Positions 24,790-32,478 of a stretch of DNA of 36,463 nt are shown here, in pieces (the stretch's first letter is position 1; each line of letters opens with the position of its first letter). Source of the stretch: Opitutia bacterium (GTDB taxonomy: Bacteria; Verrucomicrobiota; Verrucomicrobiia; Opitutales; Seribacteraceae); NCBI GenBank assembly GCA_002726435.1, contig PBSV01000038.1:1-36463 (forward strand), in the 5' to 3' direction. Under the pieces are notes generated by a model. That model was not told where the DNA came from. It made no database searches and worked only from the letters and a program-made list of their open reading frames with translations. The position numbers and the translations under genes were made by a program.

Positions 24790-24810
24790 AAAAAGCCGGA
24801 TTATCCGGCT
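24790..24810 (-). terminator. Terminator-like hairpin across the glutathione peroxidase stop codon
   Basis: On the minus strand AGCCGGA (24810-24804) and TCCGGCT (24800-24794) form a perfect 7-bp stem. The three-base loop is TAA, which is the stop codon of the glutathione peroxidase gene. TTTT follows at once, and the ATG of the PQQ lipoprotein comes only three bases later. It has the form of a Rho-independent terminator or attenuator. Confidence 0.65.
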
Positions 24811-25346
24811 AAGGCTTCTTCAATTACTTTAATCAGTTTTTTTGAAGAGGGGGAGGTCAAACTGCCGAATCGATCAATTGGAGATCCGTCTTTTCCCAGC
24901 AGGATTTTACCAAAATTCCACTTTATGCTTCCCTTGAGCGGTCCATTGTCCCCGATGATTGCTTCGTAGAGCGGGTGTCGATTGGGGCCGTTAACATTAA
25001 CTTTTGCATACATCGGAAAACTGACGCCGAATTTAGTGGAACAGAATTCTTTTATCTCATCCAACGATCCTGGTTCCTGTCCACCGAACTGGTTGCAGGG
25101 AAATCCACACACCACGAGTCCCTGGTCTTTGTATTTTTGGTACAATTCTTCCAACCCCTTGTATTGCCTGGTGAATCCGCACCTCGAGGCAACATTGACC
25201 ATCAAAATTACTTTCCCCTTGTGTTCGGAAAGAGTCGTTGCTTTTCCATCGATGGTGGTCAATTCATGATCATAGAGAGATTTTCCGGAGGCGGTCGAAG
25301 CAAGGGAGCACATAATTAAACAGGTTATAAGGTTGAGGTGTTTCAT
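24801..25346 (-). CDS. Glutathione peroxidase family protein, exported
   Basis: A 181-residue thiol peroxidase of the glutathione peroxidase family. It has a signal peptide (about 1-21, ending ASTASG), so it works in the periplasm. Catalytic residues are Cys56 in NVASRCGFT, Gln86 in GFPCNQFGGQ, and Trp143-Asn144 in KWNFGK. The cysteine form (not selenocysteine), with a further Cys84 in FPCNQ, is typical of thioredoxin-dependent lipid and hydrogen peroxide reductases. The start overlaps the SOUL gene stop by one base (TAATG). The stop codon forms the loop of a terminator-like hairpin. Confidence 0.93.
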   Translation of the reverse strand: MKHLNLITCLIMCSLASTASGKSLYDHELTTIDGKATTLSEHKGKVILMVNVASRCGFTRQYKGLEELYQKYKDQGLVVCGFPCNQFGGQEPGSLDEIKEFCSTKFGVSFPMYAKVNVNGPNRHPLYEAIIGDNGPLKGSIKWNFGKILLGKDGSPIDRFGSLTSPSSKKLIKVIEEALAG

Positions 25347-25912
25347 TATTTTTTGGTTGTGGGTGGATCAGATTTTTTATTTTTCAATTGAATGGGCAAG
25401 TGTACTTCGGATCGTTTGAATGGACCGGGAATGAACGGACCATTCCAGTAAACTCCATAAGCATTCCCATTTTTTTCATAATGGTCATTTTCACGAATCC
25501 AATTTTCTAATTGATCGAGGTGCTTGAAAAATCGTTCACTGGAATATCCCCCCCGTATTCCAATTGCCACGACGAGGCGTGGTTTCATTTTTTTTACCTC
25601 CACCTCCTTGTTGGACTGAAAATCCTTATTCCTGTCACTTTGGCCAACGAAGAACCTCATTTTACCAGGGTTGATATCTCCTTCCACGGGAGTGGTCATT
25701 GAAAGGTCATTGGCACTGATGAAACGAAAAAGTTTGCGGAACAATCCATTGTTATCCTCAAAATAAGACCCATCAAAGGATGATTGCAGGGCAATACGCT
25801 CAGGTAATTCAAGAACCTTAATTTCACCAACTGGGGTTTTTTCGTGCATCGAATCGTAGGCTTGGCAAAAGGTGTGGGTGAATAAGAGTATCAGCGTAAG
25901 GATATATTTCAT
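25346..25912 (-). CDS. SOUL heme-binding family protein, exported
   Basis: A 188-residue SOUL/HEBP-like protein with an N-terminal signal sequence (MKYILTLILLFTHTFCQA). Recognisable blocks are the ALQSSFDGSYFE start, LFRFISANDLSMTTPVEG, VVAIGIRGGYSSERF and AYGVYWNGPFIPGP near the end, in the normal SOUL order. Family members bind heme or porphyrins. In the periplasm next to a peroxidase it may hold photosensitising tetrapyrroles; this is inference. It lies 109 bp after the AlkB gene and is coupled to the glutathione peroxidase gene. Confidence 0.9.
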   Translation of the reverse strand: MKYILTLILLFTHTFCQAYDSMHEKTPVGEIKVLELPERIALQSSFDGSYFEDNNGLFRKLFRFISANDLSMTTPVEGDINPGKMRFFVGQSDRNKDFQSNKEVEVKKMKPRLVVAIGIRGGYSSERFFKHLDQLENWIRENDHYEKNGNAYGVYWNGPFIPGPFKRSEVHLPIQLKNKKSDPPTTKK

Positions 25913-26021
25913 AAAGCGTAACTATTTAAAGAGCGAAAGTGTTCGAGTTTTGGATCATAGAAACAAAAACTTTGGGAACAACAGAAACACTCTGCAATAT
26001 GAAAGGGAGGTAAATGAATCG

Positions 26022-26633
26022 TCAACGAATGATTCGAAAAGTTAAATTTATTCTTGATCCAATCGTCTTTGCAGTTCGGGGAATTTCATGCATCCAATGG
26101 TGCTGAGTGGGCCCAGTCATCAGTAAAAGACTCCCGTTCTCGAGCATGATTTCATGGTTCAGTCCATTTTCCTTATGTTTTCTGTGACGAAGTTTAAATC
26201 TTCTTCTTTCCCCCAGACTGATGGATCCGATGACGGGATTTTGACCCAGTTCTTTTTCATCGTCACTATGCCATGCCACACGGTCTTTCCCATCTCGATA
26301 AAAATTAATTAACACGGAATTGAATTTTATTTTCACAAGAGACTCGATACGTTGCTTGATACTTTGCAATTCAGGCGTCCATGGCTTGGGGTTCATTTGA
26401 ATTCCGGAATAAGAATAGGACTTCCCCGGATCGCCGTACCATGCCTCCAGTCGCGGAACAAGGCTTTCTTTTCCGTAAAAGCGAATCTTGTTTTGTACCC
26501 AATCAATTTTATCAATTAATTCGTTGAGAAGATGCGTGGATTCTGAGGGTGAAAAAAAAGTGGGAAAATATTCCAGGGATGCATCCTGTAATTCGATCTT
26601 CCGACTCGCTGGGGATTCAATTGAAGGGGACAT
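26022..26633 (-). CDS. AlkB-family 2-oxoglutarate/Fe(II) dioxygenase
   Basis: A 203-residue AlkB homologue nearest to the ALKBH2/3 group. Iron ligands are His122 and Asp124 (AWHSDDE) and His182 (WMHEIPRT). The 2-oxoglutarate-binding arginines are Arg194 and Arg200 in SRINLTFR. A nucleotide-flipping YSYSGIQM segment and NSVLINFYRDGKDR lie upstream. It removes alkyl damage such as 1-methyladenine and 3-methylcytosine from DNA by oxidation. The gene starts one base after the pirin stop, so the two are probably co-transcribed. Confidence 0.93.
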   Translation of the reverse strand: MSPSIESPASRKIELQDASLEYFPTFFSPSESTHLLNELIDKIDWVQNKIRFYGKESLVPRLEAWYGDPGKSYSYSGIQMNPKPWTPELQSIKQRIESLVKIKFNSVLINFYRDGKDRVAWHSDDEKELGQNPVIGSISLGERRRFKLRHRKHKENGLNHEIMLENGSLLLMTGPTQHHWMHEIPRTAKTIGSRINLTFRIIR

Positions 26634-26634
26634 A

Positions 26635-27345
26635 TTAATCGGGTAATTGGAAGACGAAAAAATCCGCTGTTTTTGATGCTCTCACATGCAAAGGTTCTGA
26701 TCGATTTTCGATGGCTAGTCCATCCGCCTTTTTCAGGTCCGTTGATTCGACTAATAAATTCCCATCAATTACTTGAATCCAGCAATTGGGAAATTGTGGG
26801 CTTGGATCAATACATATTTGTGAATTTATATCCAGTTGTCCGAAGTGAAATTCTGCATCCTGACGAATTTTTACTGATTCCTGCCGGCCATCGCCCGAGA
26901 AAAGAAGTTGCAGTTTGTTTTTCACGGAATTTGGGCCCAGATTTTTTTCCGCATACCTTGGCGTTCCACCATTTTCCTTCGGAGTCATCCAAATTTGATA
27001 AAGTTCGGTGGAATTTTCAGAGGAAGGATTGAACTCGCTGTGACTGACTCCATGGCCGGCACTGAGGTATTGTAAATTACCCGGAGATATAACTGAACCA
27101 TTGCCCATGCTGTCCTTGTGCTCGAGTTCACCGGAAATGACATAGGTGAAAATTTCAGCATTTTGATGGGGATGCGTTCCAAATCCACCCCCCGGTTCAA
27201 TCACATCGTTATTCATCACTTTTAACGAATGAAACCCGCAATGTTTCGGATCGAAATAATTGGCGAAAGAAAACGAGAACCTTGCATGGAGCCAGCCGTG
27301 TTCTGCAACTCCTCTTTCTGATGCAGGTCTTTTGTATAATTTCAC
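26635..27345 (-). CDS. Pirin family (bicupin) protein
   Basis: A 236-residue pirin of the YhhW/quercetinase-like group. The metal site in the first cupin is complete: His58 and His60 (THPHQNAEIFTYV), His102 and Glu104 (VSHSEFN). It opens with HGWLHARFSFSFANY and contains AGHGVSHSEFNPS and ELYQIWMTP. Pirins bind Fe and can oxidise flavonols; their physiological substrate is mostly unknown, and redox sensing has been proposed. The start is GTG at 27345, since no in-frame ATG fits before it. It heads the run pirin, AlkB, SOUL, GPx. Confidence 0.92.
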   Translation of the reverse strand: MKLYKRPASERGVAEHGWLHARFSFSFANYFDPKHCGFHSLKVMNNDVIEPGGGFGTHPHQNAEIFTYVISGELEHKDSMGNGSVISPGNLQYLSAGHGVSHSEFNPSSENSTELYQIWMTPKENGGTPRYAEKNLGPNSVKNKLQLLFSGDGRQESVKIRQDAEFHFGQLDINSQICIDPSPQFPNCWIQVIDGNLLVESTDLKKADGLAIENRSEPLHVRASKTADFFVFQLPD

Positions 27346-27349
27346 AGGT

Positions 27350-27378
27350 ATAGAGTATTCGCGTTCTTGCCGAGTTCC
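27350..27378 (-). promoter_or_regulatory. Candidate ECF-type promoter before the pirin gene
   Basis: On the minus strand GGAACT (27378-27373) and CTCTAT (27355-27350) are separated by 17 bp, which resembles ECF sigma promoters (GGAAC-type -35). The -10 lies only 4 nt before the GTG start, so transcription would begin at or within the start codon. The ECF sigma gene in this window has a GGGGAAC word upstream, but I find no matching -10 there, so the link is weak. Confidence 0.3.
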
Positions 27379-27427
27379 AAGTCGGGCAGGAAAAGTCGTT
27401 CTTTTAATCCATCGGGTTCTCCCTATT

Positions 27428-28402
27428 ATGAGACTGATGAAAATTGTTGTAATTGGTGGAGGGATTTCCGGTTGTATCTGTGCCTCTCAATTGGCCAAGG
27501 CTGGGCACGAGGTCAGATTGCTCGAAAAAGGCAGAGGGGTTGGAGGAAGAATGTCGACTCGCAGATGGGGAGATGCCCGGATTGATCACGGGGCTCAATT
27601 CTTCACTGCCCGCTCGCCCCGTATGCTCAAATATGTCGAGGAGTGGAGAGCTTCCAAGGTGATCATTCCCTGGTACGATCAAATTCCCGGACGGGCAGAC
27701 ATTCCGGTTGGAATCCGTTACCGGGGAGAAAATGGAATGACATCCCCGGCAAAATACCTTGCTCAATTCTTTTCCAGTGAACTCAGTTTTTTTGTGGAAC
27801 AAATCGAGCGACTGGAAAACAGATGGATCATTCGTGAAAGGGATGGAATGAACCGGGTACTAGAAGCTGATCACTTAGTCATTACCATACCCTCGGTACA
27901 AATGCTGGAACTTTTTGCCCGTAGTTCGATCTCTCTGGACGGGGACACGATGAATCGACTTCGGAACATCAATCATACCCGATGCCTCGCCTTACTTGGT
28001 CTGCTGGAAGGTCCTTCGGTCTTAAATTCTCCCGGAACAAGGACGCATCCGGTAGAGGAAGTCGACTGGATCTCGGACAATCAAGTCAAAGGAATTTCAC
28101 CGGCCGCCTCCTTCACCCTTCATGCTTCAGACGATTACTCTCAAAAATATTGGGATTCACCGGATGAGGACAGAATTCCCTACCTTCTGGAAGTGGCCGA
28201 AGATTGTTTAAAGAGTAAAGTATTGGAGTGGAAATCCCATCGATGGGGCTTTGCCAAGCCAACCACTACCTTTGGGGCTACTCACTGGCATTCCCGGGAG
28301 TGGAATCTATCGATGGCGGGGGATGGATTTGGCGGGGAACGAATTGAGAATGCCGCCCTGTCCGGATTGGACGCGGCTAGCGCGATTCAAGCACAGGCCT
28401 AA
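27428..28402 (+). CDS. Renalase-like NAD(P)/FAD-dependent oxidoreductase
   Basis: A 324-residue flavoprotein. The FAD site is IVVIGGGISGCICA near the N-terminus, then LLEKGRGVGGRMSTRR and IDHGAQFFTARS, the pattern of the renalase / COG3380 group. Near the C-terminus HRWGFAKPT and SMAGDGFGGERIENAALSG close the FAD fold. Renalase-type enzymes oxidise aberrant dihydro-NAD(P) forms or act as amine-oxidase-like enzymes. The longer open frame from 27260 would overlap the divergent pirin gene, so ATG 27428 (or 27437) is the better start. Its stop overlaps that of the converging outer-membrane gene (CTAA). Confidence 0.88.
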   Translation: MRLMKIVVIGGGISGCICASQLAKAGHEVRLLEKGRGVGGRMSTRRWGDARIDHGAQFFTARSPRMLKYVEEWRASKVIIPWYDQIPGRADIPVGIRYRGENGMTSPAKYLAQFFSSELSFFVEQIERLENRWIIRERDGMNRVLEADHLVITIPSVQMLELFARSSISLDGDTMNRLRNINHTRCLALLGLLEGPSVLNSPGTRTHPVEEVDWISDNQVKGISPAASFTLHASDDYSQKYWDSPDEDRIPYLLEVAEDCLKSKVLEWKSHRWGFAKPTTTFGATHWHSREWNLSMAGDGFGGERIENAALSGLDAASAIQAQA

Positions 28403-29268
28403 AAACGATAGAGATATCCGAATTCAAAACTAGCTGTGCTCTTGACCTCGCGGTCCATAATCTTGGTTTCATCAGACAATTCAATTTCCACCTCCCTTCC
28501 AAGATCAATTCCGACGGAACCAAAAAGGGCTTGGTTTTCAAGAATCTCCCATTCCATCGTTGCAGACAACCGATACGCCCGGAAGCGGAAATTTCTTTCT
28601 TCCAATGTTCCCCCGTACATAGATTCTGTATTCCATCGGTTGCCGGAAAATTGTCCTCCCAGCACGAGGTCGAGGTTATCGGAAAAATTGTAGCGGTAGC
28701 GAATGATCGGACCCGCAAATACAAGGCTTGAATTTTCTGAGGGCTCCCAAATGAATCCGAGTGCCGGAACGAACAAGTCATCTCCGATACCGGTGGTGTA
28801 GACAGCACCGAAAATCCATTCGAAGGTATCACTGGTTTTCCACTTTGCGGCTGCAATCGTCATGTAATTAAACGCATCCCCACCGGTATTTTCAAAGTCT
28901 CCGGCCATGGTGGGTGTGAATAAAAAGAGCCAGTCTAAAGTTTCTGATTGTTTCTTACTGAGAAACAAGGCGAGGTCCAAGGAATGCAAACGATCTTCAT
29001 CGAGCAGGGTGCTGTCGGAAATTTCAAAATTCGTGGACTGGTAGCGAATACCAGCGGCAAATGTCCAGTCCTTGGAGGCTTGGTAGAAAATCGGGGTTCT
29101 CACTTCCCATTGGTCGTAACCAATTTCCGTTGAAAGACCATCAATCTTTTGGTCTGAAACAGCACCGTAAGACAGTCGGACGGCCCCTGCTTCAGACATC
29201 GGACCTTGCGCATGAACGAAGGCGAACAGCAAAAAAAAGGAGAGGCAGGGTAAAAGGAAGAATTTCAT
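28399..29268 (-). CDS. DUF6268-type outer-membrane beta-barrel protein
   Basis: A 289-residue exported protein with a signal peptide of about 20 residues (ending FAFVHA). The rest is built of alternating hydrophobic/aromatic strands, for example WEVRTPIFYQASKDW, LDLVLGGQFSG and STASFEFGYLYRF. It ends in Phe, the usual C-terminal residue recognised for outer-membrane assembly. This resembles the DUF6268 barrel family; the function is unknown. Its start faces the SRPBCC gene across 77 bp and its stop overlaps the renalase-like gene. Confidence 0.75.
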   Translation of the reverse strand: MKFFLLPCLSFFLLFAFVHAQGPMSEAGAVRLSYGAVSDQKIDGLSTEIGYDQWEVRTPIFYQASKDWTFAAGIRYQSTNFEISDSTLLDEDRLHSLDLALFLSKKQSETLDWLFLFTPTMAGDFENTGGDAFNYMTIAAAKWKTSDTFEWIFGAVYTTGIGDDLFVPALGFIWEPSENSSLVFAGPIIRYRYNFSDNLDLVLGGQFSGNRWNTESMYGGTLEERNFRFRAYRLSATMEWEILENQALFGSVGIDLGREVEIELSDETKIMDREVKSTASFEFGYLYRF

Positions 29269-29345
29269 TCCACTTTAATACTTTCGTAGAATGCATCCGT
29301 CAAGGGGAGGTTGCCAAGCTTGTTTTGATCAGTAAGTTACCCCCT

Positions 29346-29801
29346 GTGCACAAACTCATTCAAACCCAAATTCTAAAGGTCGACCGCACTGAGCTTTGGC
29401 AGTTTATTTCTGTTCCTCAAAACCTTGATCGGATTACTCCTCCCGACATGGCGTTTCAAATAATTGGTGAACTTCCCAAAAAAGCATACCCCGGATTAAT
29501 GTTGGAATATCGGGTGAAAATTCCCGTCCTGGGCTGGACCACCTGGCTGACTGAAATCAAGTATGTGGTGGATGGTTTTTCATTTGTCGACGAACAACGG
29601 GTCGGTCCCTACAAACTTTGGTTGCACACACATAGTTTGGAAGACATTGGGGAAGGCACAAAAATGACTGATGAAGTGCGGTATCAAATGCCTTTTGGTC
29701 CCCTTGGCTGGCTGGCTCATTTTCTTTTCGTTCGTCGTACCTTAAACCGGGTATTTGAATACCGGAGGGAAAAACTGAATGAAATTTTTTCAGTGAATTA
29801 A
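29346..29801 (+). CDS. SRPBCC (START/Bet v 1-like) ligand-binding protein
   Basis: A 151-residue protein of the SRPBCC superfamily. The start block HKLIQTQILKVDRTELWQF and NLDRITPPDMAFQI is typical of the group found beside photolyase and epimerase genes in many bacteria. It ends FEYRREKLNEIF. Such proteins have a deep hydrophobic pocket for lipids or aromatic compounds. GTG at 29346 is chosen as start because it places the family's 'HxLxQTQ' at residue 2; a TTG at 29325 is possible. It is followed after six bases by the DUF2071 gene. Confidence 0.85.
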   Translation: MHKLIQTQILKVDRTELWQFISVPQNLDRITPPDMAFQIIGELPKKAYPGLMLEYRVKIPVLGWTTWLTEIKYVVDGFSFVDEQRVGPYKLWLHTHSLEDIGEGTKMTDEVRYQMPFGPLGWLAHFLFVRRTLNRVFEYRREKLNEIFSVN

Positions 29802-29807
29802 TCCGCA

Positions 29808-30554
29808 ATGCTCTCCCGGTGGTTGAATTCCTTTATGTCCCAGAACTGGGAAGACTTACTCTTGTTGCACTGGCCAATACCGGCTGAGTCTCTCGCACCC
29901 ACGATCCCCGCAGATTTGGAAATTGATCTGCATGAGGGACAGGCATGGGCAAGCGTGGTCGGATTCAAACTTACAAACCTGCGAATTTCTCCACTCACTT
30001 GGATTCCCTGGAGTGATTTTTGGGAGGTGAATTTAAGAACTTATGTTAAGGATCGGAATGGTCGAAAGGGAGTGTGGTTTCATTCCCTTGATTCATCCGA
30101 TCCTCTGGCAATGGTCGGGGCCCGCTTACTTTATGGACTGTCGTATCATTTTGCCCGCATTCATCAGAGCAGGACCGAAAACCATTTAAGCTATCAATCC
30201 AACCGGTATGGGATTGGTAAATCCGTACCCGCATATTTCCAGGCTGAAATTCCCCCGGAGTCTGAAAATGCAAAGAAAGCTGACTCATCACTTGATCGTT
30301 TTTTACTGGAACGCTATCGTTTTTGGGCGGATCGAGCGTTCGAATCAAGTTCTTCCTCCGCCCGGGTGATGCACCCGCCCTATGACGCAGTCAAACTCGT
30401 AGGTTGCAGTTACGAAGGCGAATTGTTCCGATCACAGGGAATGGAGGAGCCTGGTGGCAGTCCATTTCTGGCCCACTATTGTCGGGGATTTCCAGTTCAG
30501 GCATCCGCCCCGTCCTGGGCATTTGGAATCGCCGGCCAAGCAAACCAAAGATAG
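29808..30554 (+). CDS. DUF2071 (YqjF-like) family protein
   Basis: A 248-residue protein matching DUF2071. It has NWEDLLLLHWPIPAESLAP and IPADLEIDLHEGQAW, VGFKLTNLRISP, FWEVNLRTYVKDRNGRKGVW and LLYGLSYHFARI in the expected order. The family resembles an acetoacetate-decarboxylase-like fold; its function is unknown. It is probably co-transcribed with the SRPBCC gene. The last 58 bp overlap the 3' end of the converging anti-sigma candidate, an unusually long convergent overlap for this window. Confidence 0.86.
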   Translation: MLSRWLNSFMSQNWEDLLLLHWPIPAESLAPTIPADLEIDLHEGQAWASVVGFKLTNLRISPLTWIPWSDFWEVNLRTYVKDRNGRKGVWFHSLDSSDPLAMVGARLLYGLSYHFARIHQSRTENHLSYQSNRYGIGKSVPAYFQAEIPPESENAKKADSSLDRFLLERYRFWADRAFESSSSSARVMHPPYDAVKLVGCSYEGELFRSQGMEEPGGSPFLAHYCRGFPVQASAPSWAFGIAGQANQR

Positions 30555-31720
30555 GTGTATCCATTCAGCCTGCGACATCCATAGGCTTGTTGTTCCCTTA
30601 AATCTGACAACCGGTCGCATTGGTGGCCACGGATCATGGAATCTTCGATCAAAGTCCAAAGGTACTGGTCATGGATCATATCCGCGGATGGTTTTCGAAT
30701 ACCATGAATGATCGATTCCAAAGAAGCATGTTTTCGGTCGTCCATTTTTGCGGTTGCCACTGCAAGGGTACATCCGGGGACTGCATCTTTCATTAATTCC
30801 ATGTGAAATTCCCCGTCCTGAGAACGAGATGCGAGTAGGTTGGCCAAGCAGTACATGTTGGCATCGTACTCTGCAAATTCCACGCAGCGCTCGGTCACGG
30901 GACCTTCGAAGAAATGACCACATCTTACTTTGCCGGTGGATGAAAAGAATGCATGTTCCGAACCCCACCACTTTGTTTGAAGCAACCCGGCACCATGCAA
31001 ACGAAGTTTTTCGTCTTCGATTAAACGTTGAGGGTCCAGGTCGCGGAAGGACGCCCGCATAATTTTCAACTGGTCACGGCATAAATAAAACAACCTTCTG
31101 GTATCTCCAAGGCTGGGGTCTTGCTGACGGATGCGGTCGGAGAAAAAAGACAGGGAGGGCAGGGTGGCAAGAGCGGATCGTAAAACCGAACGGGTGGCCG
31201 GGTCCTCCTCGTTGAGCTCGAAACCGAGAGTCTTGTCGATACCGTCGGAAAAAGAACCAAAAGATCGTAATTCCTGCTGCAACTTTGAAAAATCCCCCGA
31301 AGCTGCCCGCGAGTCACCGGAAACCAATGGCATAATTTTGAGCAAATTCTCGTAACTCACCGAAACTTCATCTTTGAGAGCAGTCAATGAAATGTCACTC
31401 AGGTCGACGGCACCGCCTCCACCGCTGTATCTGTTTTCGAACGCGGAAAAGTTTTCACGCAGACGCTTCATTTCAATGGTTCCCAGAAAAGGGTCCATGT
31501 CCATGGGGGGGTGAGTTTGCTCGATTATCCGGGACCTTACCTCCTCGCCTAACCTGGAGGGTGGAGCAGTCAAAGAAAGCCTGGCACAATCTTCCTGGGC
31601 TTCGACGAGACTTTTGTGTGCATCCTCGTCCTGTTCGAGAAGCGCCTCAAATAAAATTGACTCCTCTTTGGGGAGGACCCCAAGAGTGTAGTCAAGAGCT
31701 TGTTGTTTTAGAGTTTCCAA
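30497..31720 (-). CDS. Putative soluble anti-sigma factor with Cys/His-rich C-terminal domain
   Basis: A 407-residue protein downstream of the ECF sigma gene. Residues 5-50 (ALDYTLGVLPKEESILFEALL) resemble the RskA-type anti-sigma N-terminus. I recognise no family in the rest. No membrane segment is visible, so it appears cytoplasmic, unlike most RskA/RseA proteins. Seven of eight cysteines (214, 267, 279, 291, 317, 368, 382) and many histidines lie in residues 210-385, suggesting metal, heme or redox sensing. The start is a TTG at 31720, directly after an in-frame stop, so no earlier start exists. A 104-bp gap separates it from the sigma gene. Confidence 0.65.
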   Translation of the reverse strand: METLKQQALDYTLGVLPKEESILFEALLEQDEDAHKSLVEAQEDCARLSLTAPPSRLGEEVRSRIIEQTHPPMDMDPFLGTIEMKRLRENFSAFENRYSGGGGAVDLSDISLTALKDEVSVSYENLLKIMPLVSGDSRAASGDFSKLQQELRSFGSFSDGIDKTLGFELNEEDPATRSVLRSALATLPSLSFFSDRIRQQDPSLGDTRRLFYLCRDQLKIMRASFRDLDPQRLIEDEKLRLHGAGLLQTKWWGSEHAFFSSTGKVRCGHFFEGPVTERCVEFAEYDANMYCLANLLASRSQDGEFHMELMKDAVPGCTLAVATAKMDDRKHASLESIIHGIRKPSADMIHDQYLWTLIEDSMIRGHQCDRLSDLREQQAYGCRRLNGYTYLWFAWPAIPNAQDGADA

Positions 31721-31824
31721 AGTGAATTATTTAATGAGAATTGTAGAAGATCTCAAACCGGGCGGGTAAGAATTTAAGAAGAGGGGTGTGGTGGGCTGTA
31801 CCATTATAAGTTCATTTAGAATGA

Positions 31825-32382
31825 TTATTTGCGCAGGGTAGAGAGAGAAAGACGGAGTTTTTCGATTCCAAGACGAATGCGTGATTTCACCGTGCCGAGG
31901 GAAAGATTCAGTGCTTCAGAAATTTCAATGTGATTCATTCCTTTGAAATAGGAAAGTTCCAAAACCTGTCTTTGCTCGGTCGGTAAAATTGTAAAGGCGG
32001 TTCTTAAGTGACTCCGTTCATCGCTCAACGTTGCTTGCTGGGCTCCATCAGTTTGAGAGGTGTCTTCCCTTGCCTGAAGAGTGTCGTCAGATTCACCACG
32101 GTCGAGCCGTCGTTTTCTAGACCGGTAACGGTCAATACTTCGATTTCTAGTCAGTACGAGCAACCAACTACTGAACTTTCCCTTGCCGGTGGCAAATGCA
32201 TCCGGTTTTCTCCAAAGGTAGGCAAAAACATCCTGTATTACTTCCTCTGCTTCCCACCGGTCTCCGAGGATTTCCAGTGATAAGGAAAACATTGCCCCGG
32301 CGAATCCATCATACAACTCAGCGAGGGCGGTGGAATCCCCGTCCTTAATTCTATACCATAGGTCTGTATTTATAGTAGCCAT
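31825..32382 (-). CDS. ECF-type RNA polymerase sigma factor
   Basis: A 185-residue sigma factor with only regions 2 and 4. Region 2 shows FSLSLEILGDRWEAEEVIQD, VFAYLWRKPDAF and FSSWLLVLTRNRSIDRYRSRKR. Region 4 has LPTEQRQVLELSYFKGMNH, IEISEALNLSLGTVKSRIRLG and LRLSL. The pattern is close to the SigK/RpoE-like ECF19-type group, normally held by an RskA-like anti-sigma. The next gene has an RskA-like N-terminus, which supports the pair. A GGGGAAC word at 32434-32428 (minus strand) could be the -35 of an autoregulated promoter, without a clear -10. Confidence 0.93.
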   Translation of the reverse strand: MATINTDLWYRIKDGDSTALAELYDGFAGAMFSLSLEILGDRWEAEEVIQDVFAYLWRKPDAFATGKGKFSSWLLVLTRNRSIDRYRSRKRRLDRGESDDTLQAREDTSQTDGAQQATLSDERSHLRTAFTILPTEQRQVLELSYFKGMNHIEISEALNLSLGTVKSRIRLGIEKLRLSLSTLRK

Positions 32383-32478
32383 GATTTATCCACCCAAAGT
32401 CGCCAGTGATTACTGCATAGAATAAGCGTTCCCCGCAAATTATTTCTTTATATCGGGGTGGAAAAAGTTAAAAAAAAA

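Noticed and set aside
25913-26021. Promoter or terminator in the 109-bp gap between AlkB and SOUL
   Set aside because: Only a weak, widely spaced AGTGTT/AACACT pair and no T-run or clear -35/-10 boxes were found.
27335-27340. TATAAT hexamer as -10 box for the renalase-like gene
   Set aside because: It lies inside the pirin coding sequence (codons for Lys-Leu-Tyr-Lys), has no -35 partner at a proper distance and could be chance.
27260-27427. N-terminal extension of the renalase-like protein
   Set aside because: The extra 56 codons would overlap the divergent pirin gene, and the Rossmann FAD motif is expected within the first ten residues, which fits ATG 27428 or 27437.
29061-29345. 5' extension of the SRPBCC gene
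   Set aside because: The upstream part of the frame overlaps the divergent outer-membrane gene and its signal peptide; the family start matches GTG 29346.
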